Shown piece after piece: positions 46,684 through 57,904 of a stretch of DNA of 64,000 nt. This DNA is from Isoperla grammatica. Its lineage: Eukaryota; Arthropoda; Insecta; Plecoptera; Perlodidae. Made by a program: the position numbers and the translations under genes. Location of the stretch: positions 35,425,129-35,489,128 of the forward strand of contig OX246747.1 in NCBI GenBank assembly GCA_945910005.1, in the 5' to 3' direction. How positions within the stretch are numbered: position 1 is the stretch's first letter; each line of letters begins with the position of its first letter. Below the pieces are notes generated by a model, which was not told the DNA's origin, made no database searches, and saw only the letters and a list, made by a program, of their open reading frames with translations.

Positions 46684-47135
46684 GTTGAATATTCTTTAAT
46701 CTGTTATATAAAGGCACAAAACGACTGGGTTATCGTTGAATATTCTTTAATCTGTGCACAAAACGACTGGGTTAGCAGTGAATATTCTTTAATCTGTTGT
46801 TTAAAGGCACAACTCGACTGGGTTATCAGGGAGTATTCTTTAATCTGTGCACAAAACGACTGGGTTATCAGTGAATATTTTTTAATCTGTTGTTTAAAGG
46901 CACAAAACGACTGGGTTATCAGGGAGTATTCTTTAATCTGTGCACAAAACGACTGGGTTATCAGTGAATATTCTTTTATCTGTTGTTTAAAGGCACAAAA
47001 CGACTGGGTTATCACTGAATATTCTTTAATCTGTTGTTTAAAGGCAAAAAACGACTGGGTTATCAGTGAGTATTCTTTAATCTGTTGTTTTAAGGCACAA
47101 ACGACTGGGTGTTCAGTGAATATTCTTTTATTAAA
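46684..47135. repeat. Alternating 51/39-bp tandem repeat, 9-10 units
   Basis: Long units (51 bp) hold GAATATTCTTTAATCTGTTG, TTTAAAGGCAC and AAAACGACTGGGTTATCA; short units (39 bp) lack the 12-bp TTTAAAGG block. Order is about L-S-L-S-L-S-L-L-L. Both lengths are multiples of three, so a 166-codon plus frame (46639-47139) and a 103-codon minus frame stay open together. The repeated peptide would be EYSLICCLKAQNDWVIS, but openness on both strands is explained by the unit length. Confidence 0.95.
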
Positions 47136-47984
47136 GTGAGTTTATTAAATTGTGAAATTATTGATTCGTGTGCGATATAGTTATTAAATATCAAATATCG
47201 TGCGGTGGATCTGCCACTATTTATATTAATTTATTTTGTTTATTTTGTTTAGTTGAATGATACGATTTTAGTTTACAATTATTTCTAAAAAAAAAACAAC
47301 GTACAGAATAAAGAAACTATCATATGTGTGTAGGTCACTATTTGGTATTTTTGTTGTTTTTTATTGCACAGTCATTTTCGTAAACTAAACTTTGTAGATT
47401 TCGTGGTAAGCTGACAGCTCAAATGAAAACGCACGTTCTCCCCTCCATTGAGGCTATTGCGACGTTACCTGATACCTCTAACATCTTTGCAAATATTATA
47501 CGTACGTATGCCTACAGCAACAAAACAAAGGCCCATTAAAATTAATAAAAGACTATCAATTATTTACAATTTCAACTCAGTATCTGTCTCTAGCTTGGCT
47601 ATAAAATTACACTAATTTGTGTTCGGTTGATAAAAGGTGGTGTAGCTATGAAGGAAGAATGCTAAACATAATTGATACATCTGCAAAAAATAACAGCTGA
47701 ACACGTTGTAATCATACACACCGTGTTACACTTTAATACTCGTTGTAATATTGTGTTACAATTTGTAACACCTGTCGACGTTGTTAGTTAGAATCAGTTA
47801 GCCTTTGTTGAAGATCGTTGAAGAACGGTGACTGTTTGTTGTCGTTTAGATAGTGAAGAAGGTGATGATCGTTGAAGAATCAGGAAGTTGTTTGGATTGT
47901 TTGATGAAAAAGACGTCGTTGATTTTTGAAGAATTACGAATGGTTACGGGTTGTCGTTTGTTAGATAGTGGGATGAATGGTTGG
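47136..47984. other. Unassigned AT-rich DNA
   Basis: Degenerate GTTGAAGAA.G words at 47808-47945, possibly an old short repeat. No gene. Confidence 0.4.
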
Positions 47985-48075
47985 AGGAATGGTTGGAGGA
48001 TGGTTGGAGGATGGTTGGAGGAATGGTTGGAGGAATGGTTGGAGGAATGGTTGAAGGAATGGTTGGAGGAATGAG
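47985..48075. repeat. GGTTGGAGGAAT 12-bp repeat
   Basis: Eight or so units of 10-12 bp. The plus-frame tail reading repeated EEWL is a by-product. Confidence 0.93.
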
Positions 48076-49483
48076 GTTTGTAATGAAAGGTATATATTGA
48101 GGGAAGCAGGAATAGCCTACATTTCCCCATGTATTAAATTACGAATTATAACCGTAAATTAACTAAAATTAATGTCAATCGTGCCAATATATAATACATT
48201 ATTAATTTCTTAGTCATATGACGTCGTTGGCGACCTAATAATAAAATCAATGTAATTTATTCCTAGAATAGTCTTATAATATATATATATATATATCGAA
48301 GAGATTAGAGATTAGAGATTATTATTTCTGGATTTCACATAACAACCACGTCAAGAGTGTTCTTGAAAAATATTCATATAGATATATATATATATATTTT
48401 ATATACTTATTTCAATGAAAACATAATTAAAATAACTTCTATAGTGTGAATAGTATATTGAGTACTTTTATTTATTTATCTTCATTGAAAAATGTTGTAT
48501 AACTAAACATGAAAAATAATAATATCTGTAAATGAATATAATAAATATAAACATAATTACCACATTATTATTAAACAAAATATAAATGCATGCTCATTAA
48601 ATTATTAAAATAGCTGCATTGTTATTTCACAATATCATTAAAAATTATCACACACACACATCTAGGCTTACAACATTTTACGTTAAAACAAACGAAAAAC
48701 ACACAAAAGAAAAAAAAACTCTCAAAAACCAGTGGCGCGCTGGGCACGAGTATCAGGCGCACAGGAAATAAAACCGGTTCAACATACGAAACTCACTCAC
48801 AGCCACAACCACCACCTTAATTACTCCAATCTCCATACGTGTCTGTCAATTACAACTGAAAACTAAGCACACACACACATACCCACACACACATCTGCTT
48901 CAGCCAACCATCCACTAACCCGCTCGCATGCGATCCACACATAGGATGTCCAGTGAATAGCCTAATAGGGCTAATTAAAATATTATGCTAATAAACAATA
49001 TATTTCAAAAGAATTCATTAAGATAAGAACCTAAAATATGCAGGGAATATAAAGAAAGGTATTAAGTGGTGATGGGGATATCAAAATTCACGGCTATTAA
49101 TCTCAACTGTCCAAATTTATTACGTAAGGTTGGTCCCAGGTTTTATTTTATCTGCTGCTTGGATATAGTCCGGTCGTCTTTTGTTGGCAATTGTAAATGT
49201 TAATACATTGTCTATTGTTATTAATTATGAATGACAATGAGGTGATTAGGGTAATTAAAGATAACTTCATGATGAGAGTTGCCCGTCGGGTCGTTTTCAA
49301 TTCAAGCTGTCGCTTTTTTATTTTCTATGTGGTTGGACGGTTGAGTTTGATGTACTAAGACGCTCAAGTGAAACTTTTTTTTTCTTTCGAATGACTATAA
49401 TTGAATTAAGAACGTTCGGCAAGTAGTTTTGATGTTTGGTCCTCCACCAATTGCTCTTAAAAAAATTGTAGGAATATAGTAAA
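48076..49483. other. 1.4 kb of AT-rich DNA
   Basis: (TA)n runs at 48280-48296 and 48378-48400, and CA runs near 48650-48660 and 48869-48893. No gene or dispersed repeat recognised. Confidence 0.45.
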
Positions 49484-49735
49484 TATTTACCTACTTGTAC
49501 AGGTATGTCATACATATGTATGGGTGTAAGTACATTTGTGACAGACCTGTTCAAAAATAAGATACACAATTTTGAAGTGTACAAGTAAATTGCTTTCGTC
49601 GAAAACTTTCGACAAAATAATACGAAAAACCTATTTAAAAATGTGTGTATATTATTTTCGAACAAGTTAATATAAAATGCACTTACACCCATGCGTAGAT
49701 ATGACATTTTTGTATAAGTAGGTAAATATTTATAA
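49484..49735. mobile_element. AT-rich hairpin MITE, about 250 bp
   Basis: The left arm AAATATTTACCTACTTGTAC, then ATGTCAT and ATGGGTGTAAGT, is mirrored by the right arm ending GTAGGTAAATATTT, with arms of about 85 bp around an AT-rich centre. The 129-codon minus frame (49318-49707) covers most of it and so is an artefact of the inverted repeat. Confidence 0.8.
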
Positions 49736-49815
49736 TCATCCTACTATTAATTTATATAAGTGTAATCAGTGGATGACCAATACATCTGTAAAACTCGTAC
49801 TTCCAAACTCGCTCA

Positions 49816-49985
49816 TAAACTAGGAAAACGCTCTGTGTGACGCGTTGATAAGCGAGCACCTCCACGAACATTGTGCCTAAAAGCTCTCAAAGTTATCGCC
49901 ATTGTTCAATATAAGAACGTGCAAATTTATTCAAAACAACAATTAACAACAACTTAAAAGCAACAATGTATAGAAAGCTTAGATT
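49816..49985. repeat. Reverse partner of the 43.8-kb repeat end
   Basis: CTAGGAAAACGCTCTGTGTG with ACGCGTTGATAAGCGAGC matches the complement of 43840-43890, followed by a weaker match (CAACAATTAACAACAA). Confidence 0.75.
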
Positions 49986-50010
49986 TTTCGTTATCATAGT
50001 TACTATCACT

Positions 50011-50162
50011 TAGGTCCAGTCTTACAATGTCCCAATAACTACTTATTCGTCGAATAGCTTGTTTTCTCCATGGCAACCACCAATCAAAGCCCTCGAAATC
50101 CTTCAAATAGCTTAATTGCTACAAATATCTTTCTTATTATGAGATTGTAAGACCGGCCCTTA
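50011..50162. mobile_element. TTA-target MITE, copy 3
   Basis: TTAGGTCCAGTCTTACAATG to GATTGTAAGACCGGCCCTTA; same orientation as the 33.5-kb copy and TTA on both sides. Confidence 0.88.
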
Positions 50163-50187
50163 TTGAAATGTAATTTTTACCTCCAAT

Positions 50188-50502
50188 AGGGCACTTGCAA
50201 CACCAAAAGACAACAATGGAACAAATGAATTAAACTGATGGACAACCATCCGCTGTCAAAATAATAAAATTGCAACCATAGAAATAAAAACAAGTGTAGC
50301 AATAGTTACTGCTCGCCATTTAAAACTTTTAATAATAGACAACGACTAAGTGGAAGTTTTGTATGTGTATTTGTTTGTTTTTTGCTTTGTTTTCCAAAAT
50401 CAGACGAAATTATTTTTTGACAGCTTGTTGTTTGTCCATCGATTCAATTCATTTGTTTCATTGTTGTCTTTTGGTGTTGTCTTTTGGTGTTGCTAGTGCC
50501 CT
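50188..50502. mobile_element. TIR element (family C), copy 2, both ends intact
   Basis: AGGGCACTTGCAACACCAAA at left and its complement at right (TTTGGTGTTGCTAGTGCCCT), flanked by TA on both sides. The right arm has an extra duplicated CTTTTGGTGTTGT. The interior is inverted relative to the 38.8-kb copy. No ORF. Confidence 0.9.
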
Positions 50503-51229
50503 ATACTTATCGAATCGGGTTAAAATTAACATCACTTCTAAGCTAATACATCAATAAATATAATTTTATAAAAACATATATTATTGTGGCTAAGTGGCTC
50601 AAAATAAACACAACAATAAAAAACAAATCATTTCACTTCCCCATTACATCCACATCCCCACACATAAACAATACACCGAAAATCTCTTTCTCTAAAAAAA
50701 AAAAAAAAAAAAAAAAACACATTCAAACAAAATGAACTGTATAGTACTCTCGAAACACATTAGGTATTCATTGCAAGTATGACAAAGCGCGCGCGGGCCC
50801 TCCATTCCATTGAATGACACCCCCCCCCCCCTCCCCCCCCCATCGTTCAATTCAATTAGTAGGCCACCCGTCCGTCGTCGACAACACATTGTCTTCTGTT
50901 CTGTATACCTACTATGTAACACAGGCGGTGGGGGGGGATTATTTTAGACGAGCAATGTGTTATAGATACATATATAGTCGGCTGTGCTTTCATTGATTCA
51001 GTTCATAAGCACGGATTGTGTTGTAGACTGTAGAGGGGAGGGGGGGGGGAGGTAGAGGAGAGAGGGAGACTTTTCATTGGGAATGTGATGAAAGATACCA
51101 CTTGAAATGGTTATAGTTTCATCTGTCGATATTCATAATACTTACTTTCTTATTTGATTGTAATTAAGGCCAGTGTAGGGCAGCACAATGCCCTCTTAAG
51201 CATGATGAGTGATGATTGGTGAATGATAA
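50503..51229. other. Unassigned; poly-A and poly-C tracts
   Basis: Poly-A of about 24 (50694-50717), C-runs at 50820-50840 and a G-run near 51042-51050. Short frames are low-complexity. Confidence 0.45.
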
Positions 51230-51345
51230 TGATGAAGGGAAGCCTGGTACCGGCACGTAGCCTACTCCTGTCGAAAAGTACCAACGGGACCATCGGCTTT
51301 ACGTCCCATCCGAAAGGACGGGGTAGCTTTGACCAGTCATAAAGG
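51230..51345 (-). repeat. Possible old dispersed-element fragment
   Basis: CGGCTTTACGTCCCATCCGA with AAGGACGGGGTAGCTTTGA and CTGGTACCGGCACG give a conserved-looking GC-richer patch in AT-rich DNA, part of an 89-codon minus frame (51150-51419). I have an impression that this word set is common in invertebrate repeats but cannot verify it. No second copy in the window. Confidence 0.25.
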
Positions 51346-51647
51346 TTGTTCATAATAGGAATGAATGTATTTACATTATCGCATTGTTTAAGTGGAGGCA
51401 AGTAATTTTGGAAAAACAACCAAAACTTTCACAACTTATGTCGGTCATCATAAGAAATTTCAAACATTGATCAGTTACTATCACTACAACAACTGCTTTA
51501 TTCATTATTTGAGATTTCATTATTTTGTTAGCTCATAAATGTGATATAGATATGATATGTCATACAGGGAAAATTAAAATCAATTGAATTGAAATTTAGC
51601 CACAGAAAGTATGAATGTAATCAGTTACACTAGCGGAAAATAGACAT

Positions 51648-51927
51648 AATTTTAATTTTTCGTAGGAATGAATACCCGTTATAGGGTGCACGCCAGCTTT
51701 ACTTGATGTGCTTCTTCAGGTGACTAACCAGGTATTAGGGTGTTTGGACAGCTGGGAAGGAATGTCCGAGGACTTTTAGAAAAAGACACAATCCCAGAAT
51801 CGCCTTTACAACTGAGGAAAATCGGAAAAAACCTTCAGTAGTCATAAATGCCGGTGGCCGGAATCAAACCGGCAACCTCCCGAATTAGAGTCTCGCATCT
51901 TACCGCTGAGCCACCACCCCTATCGAC
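51648..51927 (-). mobile_element. tRNA-derived SINE (SINE-A), copy 2
   Basis: Reverse copy of the 28.5-kb SINE. The A-box region (GTGGTGGCTCAGCGGTAAGA on the minus strand) and B-box (GGTTTGATTCC, one change) are visible. The tail has changed to AAAATTAAAATT. AGACAT flanks it (51642-51647 and 51928-51933) as a short TSD. Confidence 0.9.
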
Positions 51928-52025
51928 AGACATGAAAAAATCTTGGCTTCAGTAAAAAAAAAGAAGCATTTTAAAACGTATAAATAGTAACCACATGATT
52001 TGTTGCACAAAACTCTTTATACCTC

Positions 52026-52178
52026 TTAGGTCCCGTCTTACAATGTCCCAATAACTACTTATTCGTCGAATAGCTTGTTGTCTCCATGGCAACTACCAAT
52101 CAAAACCCTTAAAATTCTCCAAATAGCTTAATTGCTAAAAATAAATTTCTTACTAGGAGATTGTAAGACCGGCCCTAA
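52026..52178. mobile_element. TTA-target MITE, copy 4
   Basis: TTAGGTCCCGTCTTACAATG to GATTGTAAGACCGGCCCTAA; about 100 bp downstream of the SINE-A copy. Same orientation as copies 1 and 3. Confidence 0.88.
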
Positions 52179-53356
52179 GTACATATACGATTGACTGATT
52201 GATATTTGGGCTTAAAGTCTCATATTTTTGCAACTTAGATGATCCAGGTGAAATATGAAAATGAAATAGGGGGCCGTTTGAAAGAAAGGGGCAAGTAGGA
52301 GGGCGGGGAGGAAAAGATAGTGAGGAGGACTTTTGACTGCATTTCGTGTTCGTCTGACTTTGCTTTTTAATAAACCGTTATTAGCAACACTTTCATATTT
52401 GTTGACCGAAATCACCGAATAAAACAAAAAATATACAAACAATCTCTTTCCTCTCGATTAAAAAAAAAAAAAAACATTTTCCAGATCCATTCCCTCCGTC
52501 AACACAACACACTTCCCCTCCCTGGAGGGCGTAGGGGGTGGGGGGTGGAGGGGGCGTCTATGTCAACCCCCCCCCCCCCCCCACAGCCCTACAATACGAT
52601 ACTGATGAGTGTGCACTGTCAGTCAGTGCTGTGCTGTGCTACTCGTTTCAAAAAAAAACCGCGTGTATGGGGGGGGGAGGGGGAGGGGGGGATGAAAACA
52701 ATCTGTGCCACGTCTTTGTGTTCATTGTCTGCTGTCGGGAGTGTCCATTGTTGTGTTAGTTAGTTGGTGAGTGACACCGCACGCTCCTGGTGGCGGCCGA
52801 CGCTATTACTAAAAAACAACACGACACACAGAGAGTGGATGGATGGATGCCTGAGCGCCCACAATGACCGGGGGGGGGGGGGGGGGGGGGCAGGCTATTG
52901 ATACGGAGCGTGGATGTAATGTTATATTTAGCGGGGGGAAGTGGGGGGCAAGTAGATATTTTATACGGAAGAAAGACGTGTACACAATGCTGCTAATTTA
53001 CTTCGTATAATCAGAGGCAAGTGAAAGAAACGTAGAGTACAAAAAAAAAAAACGGAAAAGGTTGTTTGTAATAATATTTATTTTTGGACACGATGCAAAG
53101 TGGTTCTACCATTTTTGGTTTCGTTCACTTAAAGCATTTGAGAGATTATGAACGATCAATTAATAGAAATTAATGAAAATGCGCTTTTATAAAGTAATAT
53201 GTTATGTATGTATTTTTTTTAATTTTAATGTTCTCCCTTCCTATACAGTAGTTTTGTTTTTGTTGTTCATGTTAAATCGTTTTTGCTACATTTTTATCCC
53301 TTTTATGTATTATTGCTTCCATTCTAAATTTGTATTTATTGTCCTTTTCAAAATCA
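52179..53356. other. Unassigned; many G/C homopolymers
   Basis: C-run of about 16 (52567-52582), G-rich runs near 52520-52555 and 52669-52690, G-run of about 20 (52870-52890). The G-rich motif frames at 52538-52763 are artefacts. No gene. Confidence 0.5.
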
Positions 53357-53608
53357 GGGCCTGGATTCACAAAGATGCGTAACTCTAAGTTGTCCTAAGT
53401 TAGGCAAATCCTAGCTAGATAAATCAAGATAAATCATGTCTAGGTATTAAAACACATTCACAAATCAAATATTATTAGTTACATTTTTCATATTTTACTA
53501 TATTTTATCTTTATAACATTGCATAACGACATATTGGTGATTTATATCACTAAGATTTGCCTAAACTAGGACGTCTTAGCAGTTAGGCACCTTTGTGAAT
53601 CCGGGCCC
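53357..53608. mobile_element. TIR element with GGGCC(T/C)GGATTCACAAAG ends
   Basis: The left end GGGCCTGGATTCACAAAGAT is mirrored by CACCTTTGTGAATCCGGGCC at the right. Inner arms continue through GTCCTAAGTTAGGCAAATC. About 250 bp, AT-rich centre. Single copy here; non-autonomous. Confidence 0.83.
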
Positions 53609-53885
53609 AGTTGTATAACCAAATACAATAGACCTTAAATAAATAAAACACAAAATGAATGTATTTATATATTTTGTTTGACCAAACACATTCAGATTAA
53701 TTCTATGATATTTTCTTATTATTTAGATAAATCTTTTTGAAATTATATGATTCTACTTATCAAACACACACGAAGTGACACAGTAACTCAAACACGGAAA
53801 CTTTTCTATCAAGCCCGTCTTCCAAACATCCAAAAACAAATCCACTTCCTCAACGTATATATAAATAAAAAATAAATAAAATAAA
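53609..53885. other. AT-rich linker
   Basis: Nothing recognised apart from AAATAAAT runs leading into the SINE-B tail. Confidence 0.4.
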
Positions 53886-54120
53886 TTCACATTTAGAGTC
53901 TACCCACTCAGTAACTAAACTGATTTGCAGTGGGGGACTTCAATTTAAAGCGACTAAACCAACCCTGTAGGCTCCGAACACCATCGACGAGTGAGCGATA
54001 ACCAATCAAAGATCGATATTTCAAATACGAAACATATGAATCAGTGATTGGACAGTGCGAACACCTGCGGACAAATGCCAGAATCAACAAGGCCGATTCA
54101 GAACCACTTTGAATTTATTA
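53886..54120 (-). mobile_element. SINE-B copy (5'-truncated)
   Basis: AGAGTCTACCCACTCAGTAA, GGCTCCGAACACCATCGACG, GATATTTCAAATACGAAACA, CGGACAAATGCCAGAATCAA and GGCCGATTCAGAACCACTTT in order; oriented minus with the AAATAAAT tail at its left. Truncated just before the CACTCAATAAATT block. Confidence 0.92.
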
Positions 54121-55337
54121 TATAATTCTATAGTTTGCGATCACCGAGAGATAGTTTTACCCAGTGGCTCCAACCACAACCACAACCACACGCCATACGC
54201 GTTATAAATACCATCGCATCTATAGTGGGTCCGTGGCTTAGTTGAGAACAAGAAAATCAGTCGATCTTTTCTCGATCTTGGCATTTCTTTTTTTTTTTTT
54301 TTATTTATTCTCAAAGTTTCAAATACAGCAAATGCCAGTTTATATTGAAACATATACAAAAATGATGTACACCCCCACTACCTGGCTAGCACAAACACGA
54401 GACGAAATCCCCATCTTCATTACCCGAAGCCATAACAGAAGTTCAACCATGCGCCCATTCTTGGAAACCCAACATCTAGTCAAATAATAGGCATCCATAC
54501 AACAAACATACGATTACATTTGATTACTTTTTGACAGTTCGGACCCAACAAATTCAAGGAACCTGCGGTCGCACTCGGGGTGTACAAACAACTTATTATA
54601 AATGCAGTGAAACAAATGCCCTGCGGCGTTCTCAGTTTTGCCCTCGGACAAAGTTTATACCCGTACCCATACATTGTCCCTATAATTATAACTACCCATC
54701 ATAACAATAGTGTCTGCATGCATGTACTATGTACCTTCGTGTTAGAATCACCAAACCTGCAACAACTTTATATTTAAATTACTTAATTGTATTTAGATAA
54801 AACTCACACGAGATAGTTATTTAAACGGTATATATATATAATTTCCAACGGCAAAATTAGGTAGCTACACCTAACATAGTATTTGAATTAATTATATTTG
54901 TGGTTGTAGACAGAGAGAGTCTTGCTTGAAGAATATTAAGGTATAAAAGGTGTAATTTGGATGCGGAAATGGGAGATGTTAAGAAGGGATAGAGATGGGC
55001 TGGTAGGTATCATGTTATGGAACCTGTACTTATAATGATAGGATGGGAGTTCTAAGTATTGTGGTTGTTGTGCGTTTAAAGTGTGTCTTAGTTTTATTAA
55101 GGGTTAAGGTGATGATGATGGGGTTAGGGAAGTAGGTATATTTAGGGAAAGACGAGTGAGAGGGTTGTTTGTGTATTGACACCCGCGGAAAAGGGAGTAG
55201 GTATGTAATAACGTCATTTCCGGTATCGCACTGAGGTACTCTGTAAAGATTTGTTTACGTTCTTCCGACACTTCATTGTTGCAATATTGCAAATGTCCTT
55301 TGCCCGACACATCAACTATTTTCAAACAAAGGTTCCG
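54121..55337. other. 1.2 kb of unassigned DNA
   Basis: CAACCACAACCACA near 54172-54190, poly-T near 54286-54301. 54480-54680 is slightly GC-richer, but frames of 64-81 codons show no motif. No gene. Confidence 0.4.
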
Positions 55338-55659
55338 TATTCATAGGTTGCACGTACGTCACATCTTTGCGCATGGCGGCCACATTTGTGATCAAACTTT
55401 GACGTTGCCATGGAGAAACAATTGAAGCCTCTTGTGATAGAGTAAAGAAATCATTAGTTCTATCAAATGCAGCTTCTTTTTTTAAATAAAATTCGTACGT
55501 GTGGTAATTTCTGATATTTGTATTACTTATTTTACTTTTTAAATTCTAAGTTATGCTTATTAGGTAAATCTTAATAATATTCGCCAACGATCTAGGATTG
55601 GTCCTCATCAATTGTGTCGCAATCATGGCCGCTGTGACGTCACGTGGGAACTATGAATT
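55338..55659. mobile_element. TIR element with CACGTGACGTCAC end, copy 2
   Basis: Matches 31818-32121 end to end (TATTCATAGGTTGCACGTAC; GATCTAGGATTGGTCCTCAT; GACGTCACGTGGGAACTATG), with an extra GACGTTGCCATGGAGAAACA-type block near 55400. A third related tip (AATGGCCGCCACGTGACGTC) lies at 55845-55864, so a larger composite of about 535 bp ending there is possible. Confidence 0.83.
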
Positions 55660-56160
55660 ATGACTGAAAACAAAATAAGAACGCGTAAACTCTGTTTGAA
55701 GACAATCATTTGCATGTGTTATCATTTTCTTGAAGTTTTACCTGCACACATCAATCTATACGGCTTAAAACTGTGATTTTTCCTGGATAACCTATGTGTC
55801 TTCTATTGACAGAACAAATGTAAACAAGCAATGTGTACCTCATAATGGCCGCCACGTGACGTCTATTGAATACTACCTATAATTAAATAAGAAAGAACAT
55901 TTGAAAAAACGGAAAGATTGATTGGAATAAAGAACATTGCATAAAAAGGAAGCGCAAACGTAACGATGTGAACGTACTTTGTTGATGATTTGTGAACGTA
56001 TTTGATATGAAATGAGTCTATTCTGAATCTGGTTCCTCCATAACTCCAAAAGTCCCGTACATAAGACAAAGTGATGATATCCAATGTTAACGCATTTATT
56101 TTTTTAAATTTCGGGCCAGTTACGAGTGAAAAAGTTACACAAGCTTTCAAACACCCTCTT
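55660..56160. other. Unassigned DNA
   Basis: Contains the TIR-like tip noted at 55845-55873 and a 95-codon minus frame (55863-56150) with no recognised motif. Confidence 0.4.
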
Positions 56161-56170
56161 ATCTACTCTA

Positions 56171-56447
56171 ACCGATAGAGGTGGCTCAGCGGCAAGACGC
56201 GAGACTCTAATTCGGGAGGTCGCCGGTTCGATTCCGGCCACCGGCAGTCCTCACTGATGGTTTTTCCGAGGGTTTCCTCAGTCGTAAAGGCGAATTCTGG
56301 GACTGAGTCATACTAACAGCCCTCGGACATTCCTTCCCAGCTATCCAAACACTGTAATAACCTAGTTAGTCACCTGAAGAGGGGCACATCAGGTAAAGCT
56401 GGTGTGCATCCTACAACGGGTATTCCTACGAAAAATTATTATTATTA
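56171..56447 (+). mobile_element. tRNA-derived SINE (SINE-A), copy 3
   Basis: Full-length copy with A-box-like GTGGCTCAGCGGCAAGACGC and B-box GGTTCGATTCC, and tail AAAAATTATTATTATTA. A perfect 10-bp TSD ATCTACTCTA (56161-56170 and 56448-56457). It differs from the 28.5-kb copy at a modest number of sites. Confidence 0.94.
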
Positions 56448-56464
56448 ATCTACTCTAATCAACG

Positions 56465-56580
56465 GAAACCACATAGTGTTTCGCGGAGGAGAGCGGTCAC
56501 ATCCTCTTATCCTGACCTAACCCGACGTTGCTTAACTCGTAGTGGGGAACGGGATAAACGACCGTGGCTAAACCTATTCT
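56465..56580 (-). rRNA. 5S rRNA-like fragment (pseudogene or 5S-derived SINE head)
   Basis: On the minus strand, GAGTTAAGCAACGTCGGG followed by TTAG and then GGATGTGACCGC match, in order and roughly in spacing, the internal promoter region (box A, intermediate element, box C) of eukaryotic 5S rRNA. Both the 5' and 3' thirds differ from a true 5S gene, so it would not make functional rRNA. It could be a decayed 5S pseudogene or the head of a 5S-derived (SINE3-type) element. No tail was identified. Confidence 0.5.
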
Positions 56581-56804
56581 AAGCGTCAACTTCACAAGAC
56601 AATTTACCCCTCCCCCCCCCCCCCCCCCGCAACTCTGTTCATTTCAAGAATGAATAAACTAGAGATAAACGTACTTACATTTTCCCCTCCGTTGTACGGC
56701 TACACAAGTTTCTCACTTTATGTTCTTTTAATCACTTTTGTAATTATGTTATTATTTCACACGCACTGTTATGCACACAATGTATAAAATAACAGAATTA
56801 AAAA
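56581..56804. other. Linker with poly-C
   Basis: C-run of about 18 at 56609-56627, otherwise AT-rich. Confidence 0.4.
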
Positions 56805-57415
56805 GAAAAAAAACTAGAACACTTTTTATATAACTGTCTAAATAATGCACTGTGTTTGATTTTTGTCTCCTTTTCGTATAACCCGAAATGCTACTAACAA
56901 ATACTATACTATACACTTTGGTCATGGTTTTGTATACCAGACTCTACGCTGTTATGTCATTTTATCCTAGACTGTACACATTTTGACAGTACTTTTATCT
57001 AACTATAACGAACGAGATTTTGATGTTACAGTACTTTTTATACAACTGTCAAAATAATCGCACTGTGTTTGATTTTGTCTCCTTTTCGTACAAGCCGAAA
57101 TGTTATACAAATACTATACACTTTGGTCATGGTTTTGTACCACACTCTACGCTGTTATGTCATTTTATCCTAGACTGTACAGATTTTGATTGTACTTCTA
57201 CCTGACTATAACGAACGAGATTTTGATGTTAAAGTTCTTTTTATACAACTGTCAAAATAATCGCACTGTGTTTGATTTTGTATCCTTTTCGTATAACCCG
57301 AAATGTTATAAAAATACTATACACTTTGGTCATGGTTTTGTACCACACTCTACGCTGTTATGTCATTTTATCCTAGACTGTACAGATTTTGACTGTACTT
57401 TTAACAGATTTTGAT
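56805..57415. repeat. About 210-bp tandem repeat, 3 units
   Basis: TTTTTATACAACTGTCAAAA, CACTGTGTTTGATTTTGTCT, ACTATACACTTTGGTCATGG and GTTATGTCATTTTATCCTAG recur near 56823, 57035 and 57240. The second and third units are the closest. Short frames in it recur with the repeat and are not genes. Confidence 0.94.
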
Positions 57416-57904
57416 GCTTTCATACAGTTGCACTTGACTGTAATTGTAATATTGTCCTACACTTTAGCCGTGGCTTTATCCTACACTATAAGCGACTGTG
57501 TGATGATGCTCCTACAATAATTAATACTTGTCCTATTCTTGTTCCAGGTTTTAAGAAAGAACTACCCTGCTGTGAATTCGATGCTGTCAGTTCGATATGC
57601 CAAACTGCACTGAAGACTTTCGGACTTTGTCTCCGACCGATAAAACGACTGCAGATACTCTTCGCCTTGAATCATTGAGGCATTGAGTCATTGGTGTGTC
57701 ATTGCACGGTGAGCGGACTATACGCTCGCACGGCGACCGTGCACACTAGATATATTGGAATTTGTTTGGGGGAAATTTTAAATTTAAAAATAAAAATAGA
57801 TTTATATTTGTAAAATTAAAATTTTTTGGTCCAGTATTATGTAAACTCTCGAACTCATTTGAAATAAAAATAAATATAGTGTATTATTTATTAAATTATT
57901 TCTA
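57416..57904. other. Unassigned DNA
   Basis: 57540-57740 is GC-richer with a CACGGTGAGCGGACTATACG palindromic context, but no supported exon. Confidence 0.4.

Noticed and set aside
47853..48130. Frames ending in EEWLEEWLEEW on plus and SNHSSNHSSNH on minus
   Set aside because: Both come from the GGTTGGAGGAAT 12-bp repeat.
52538..52763. Gly- and Pro-rich frames of 72-73 codons
   Set aside because: They translate poly-G and poly-C runs in two frames; no independent support.
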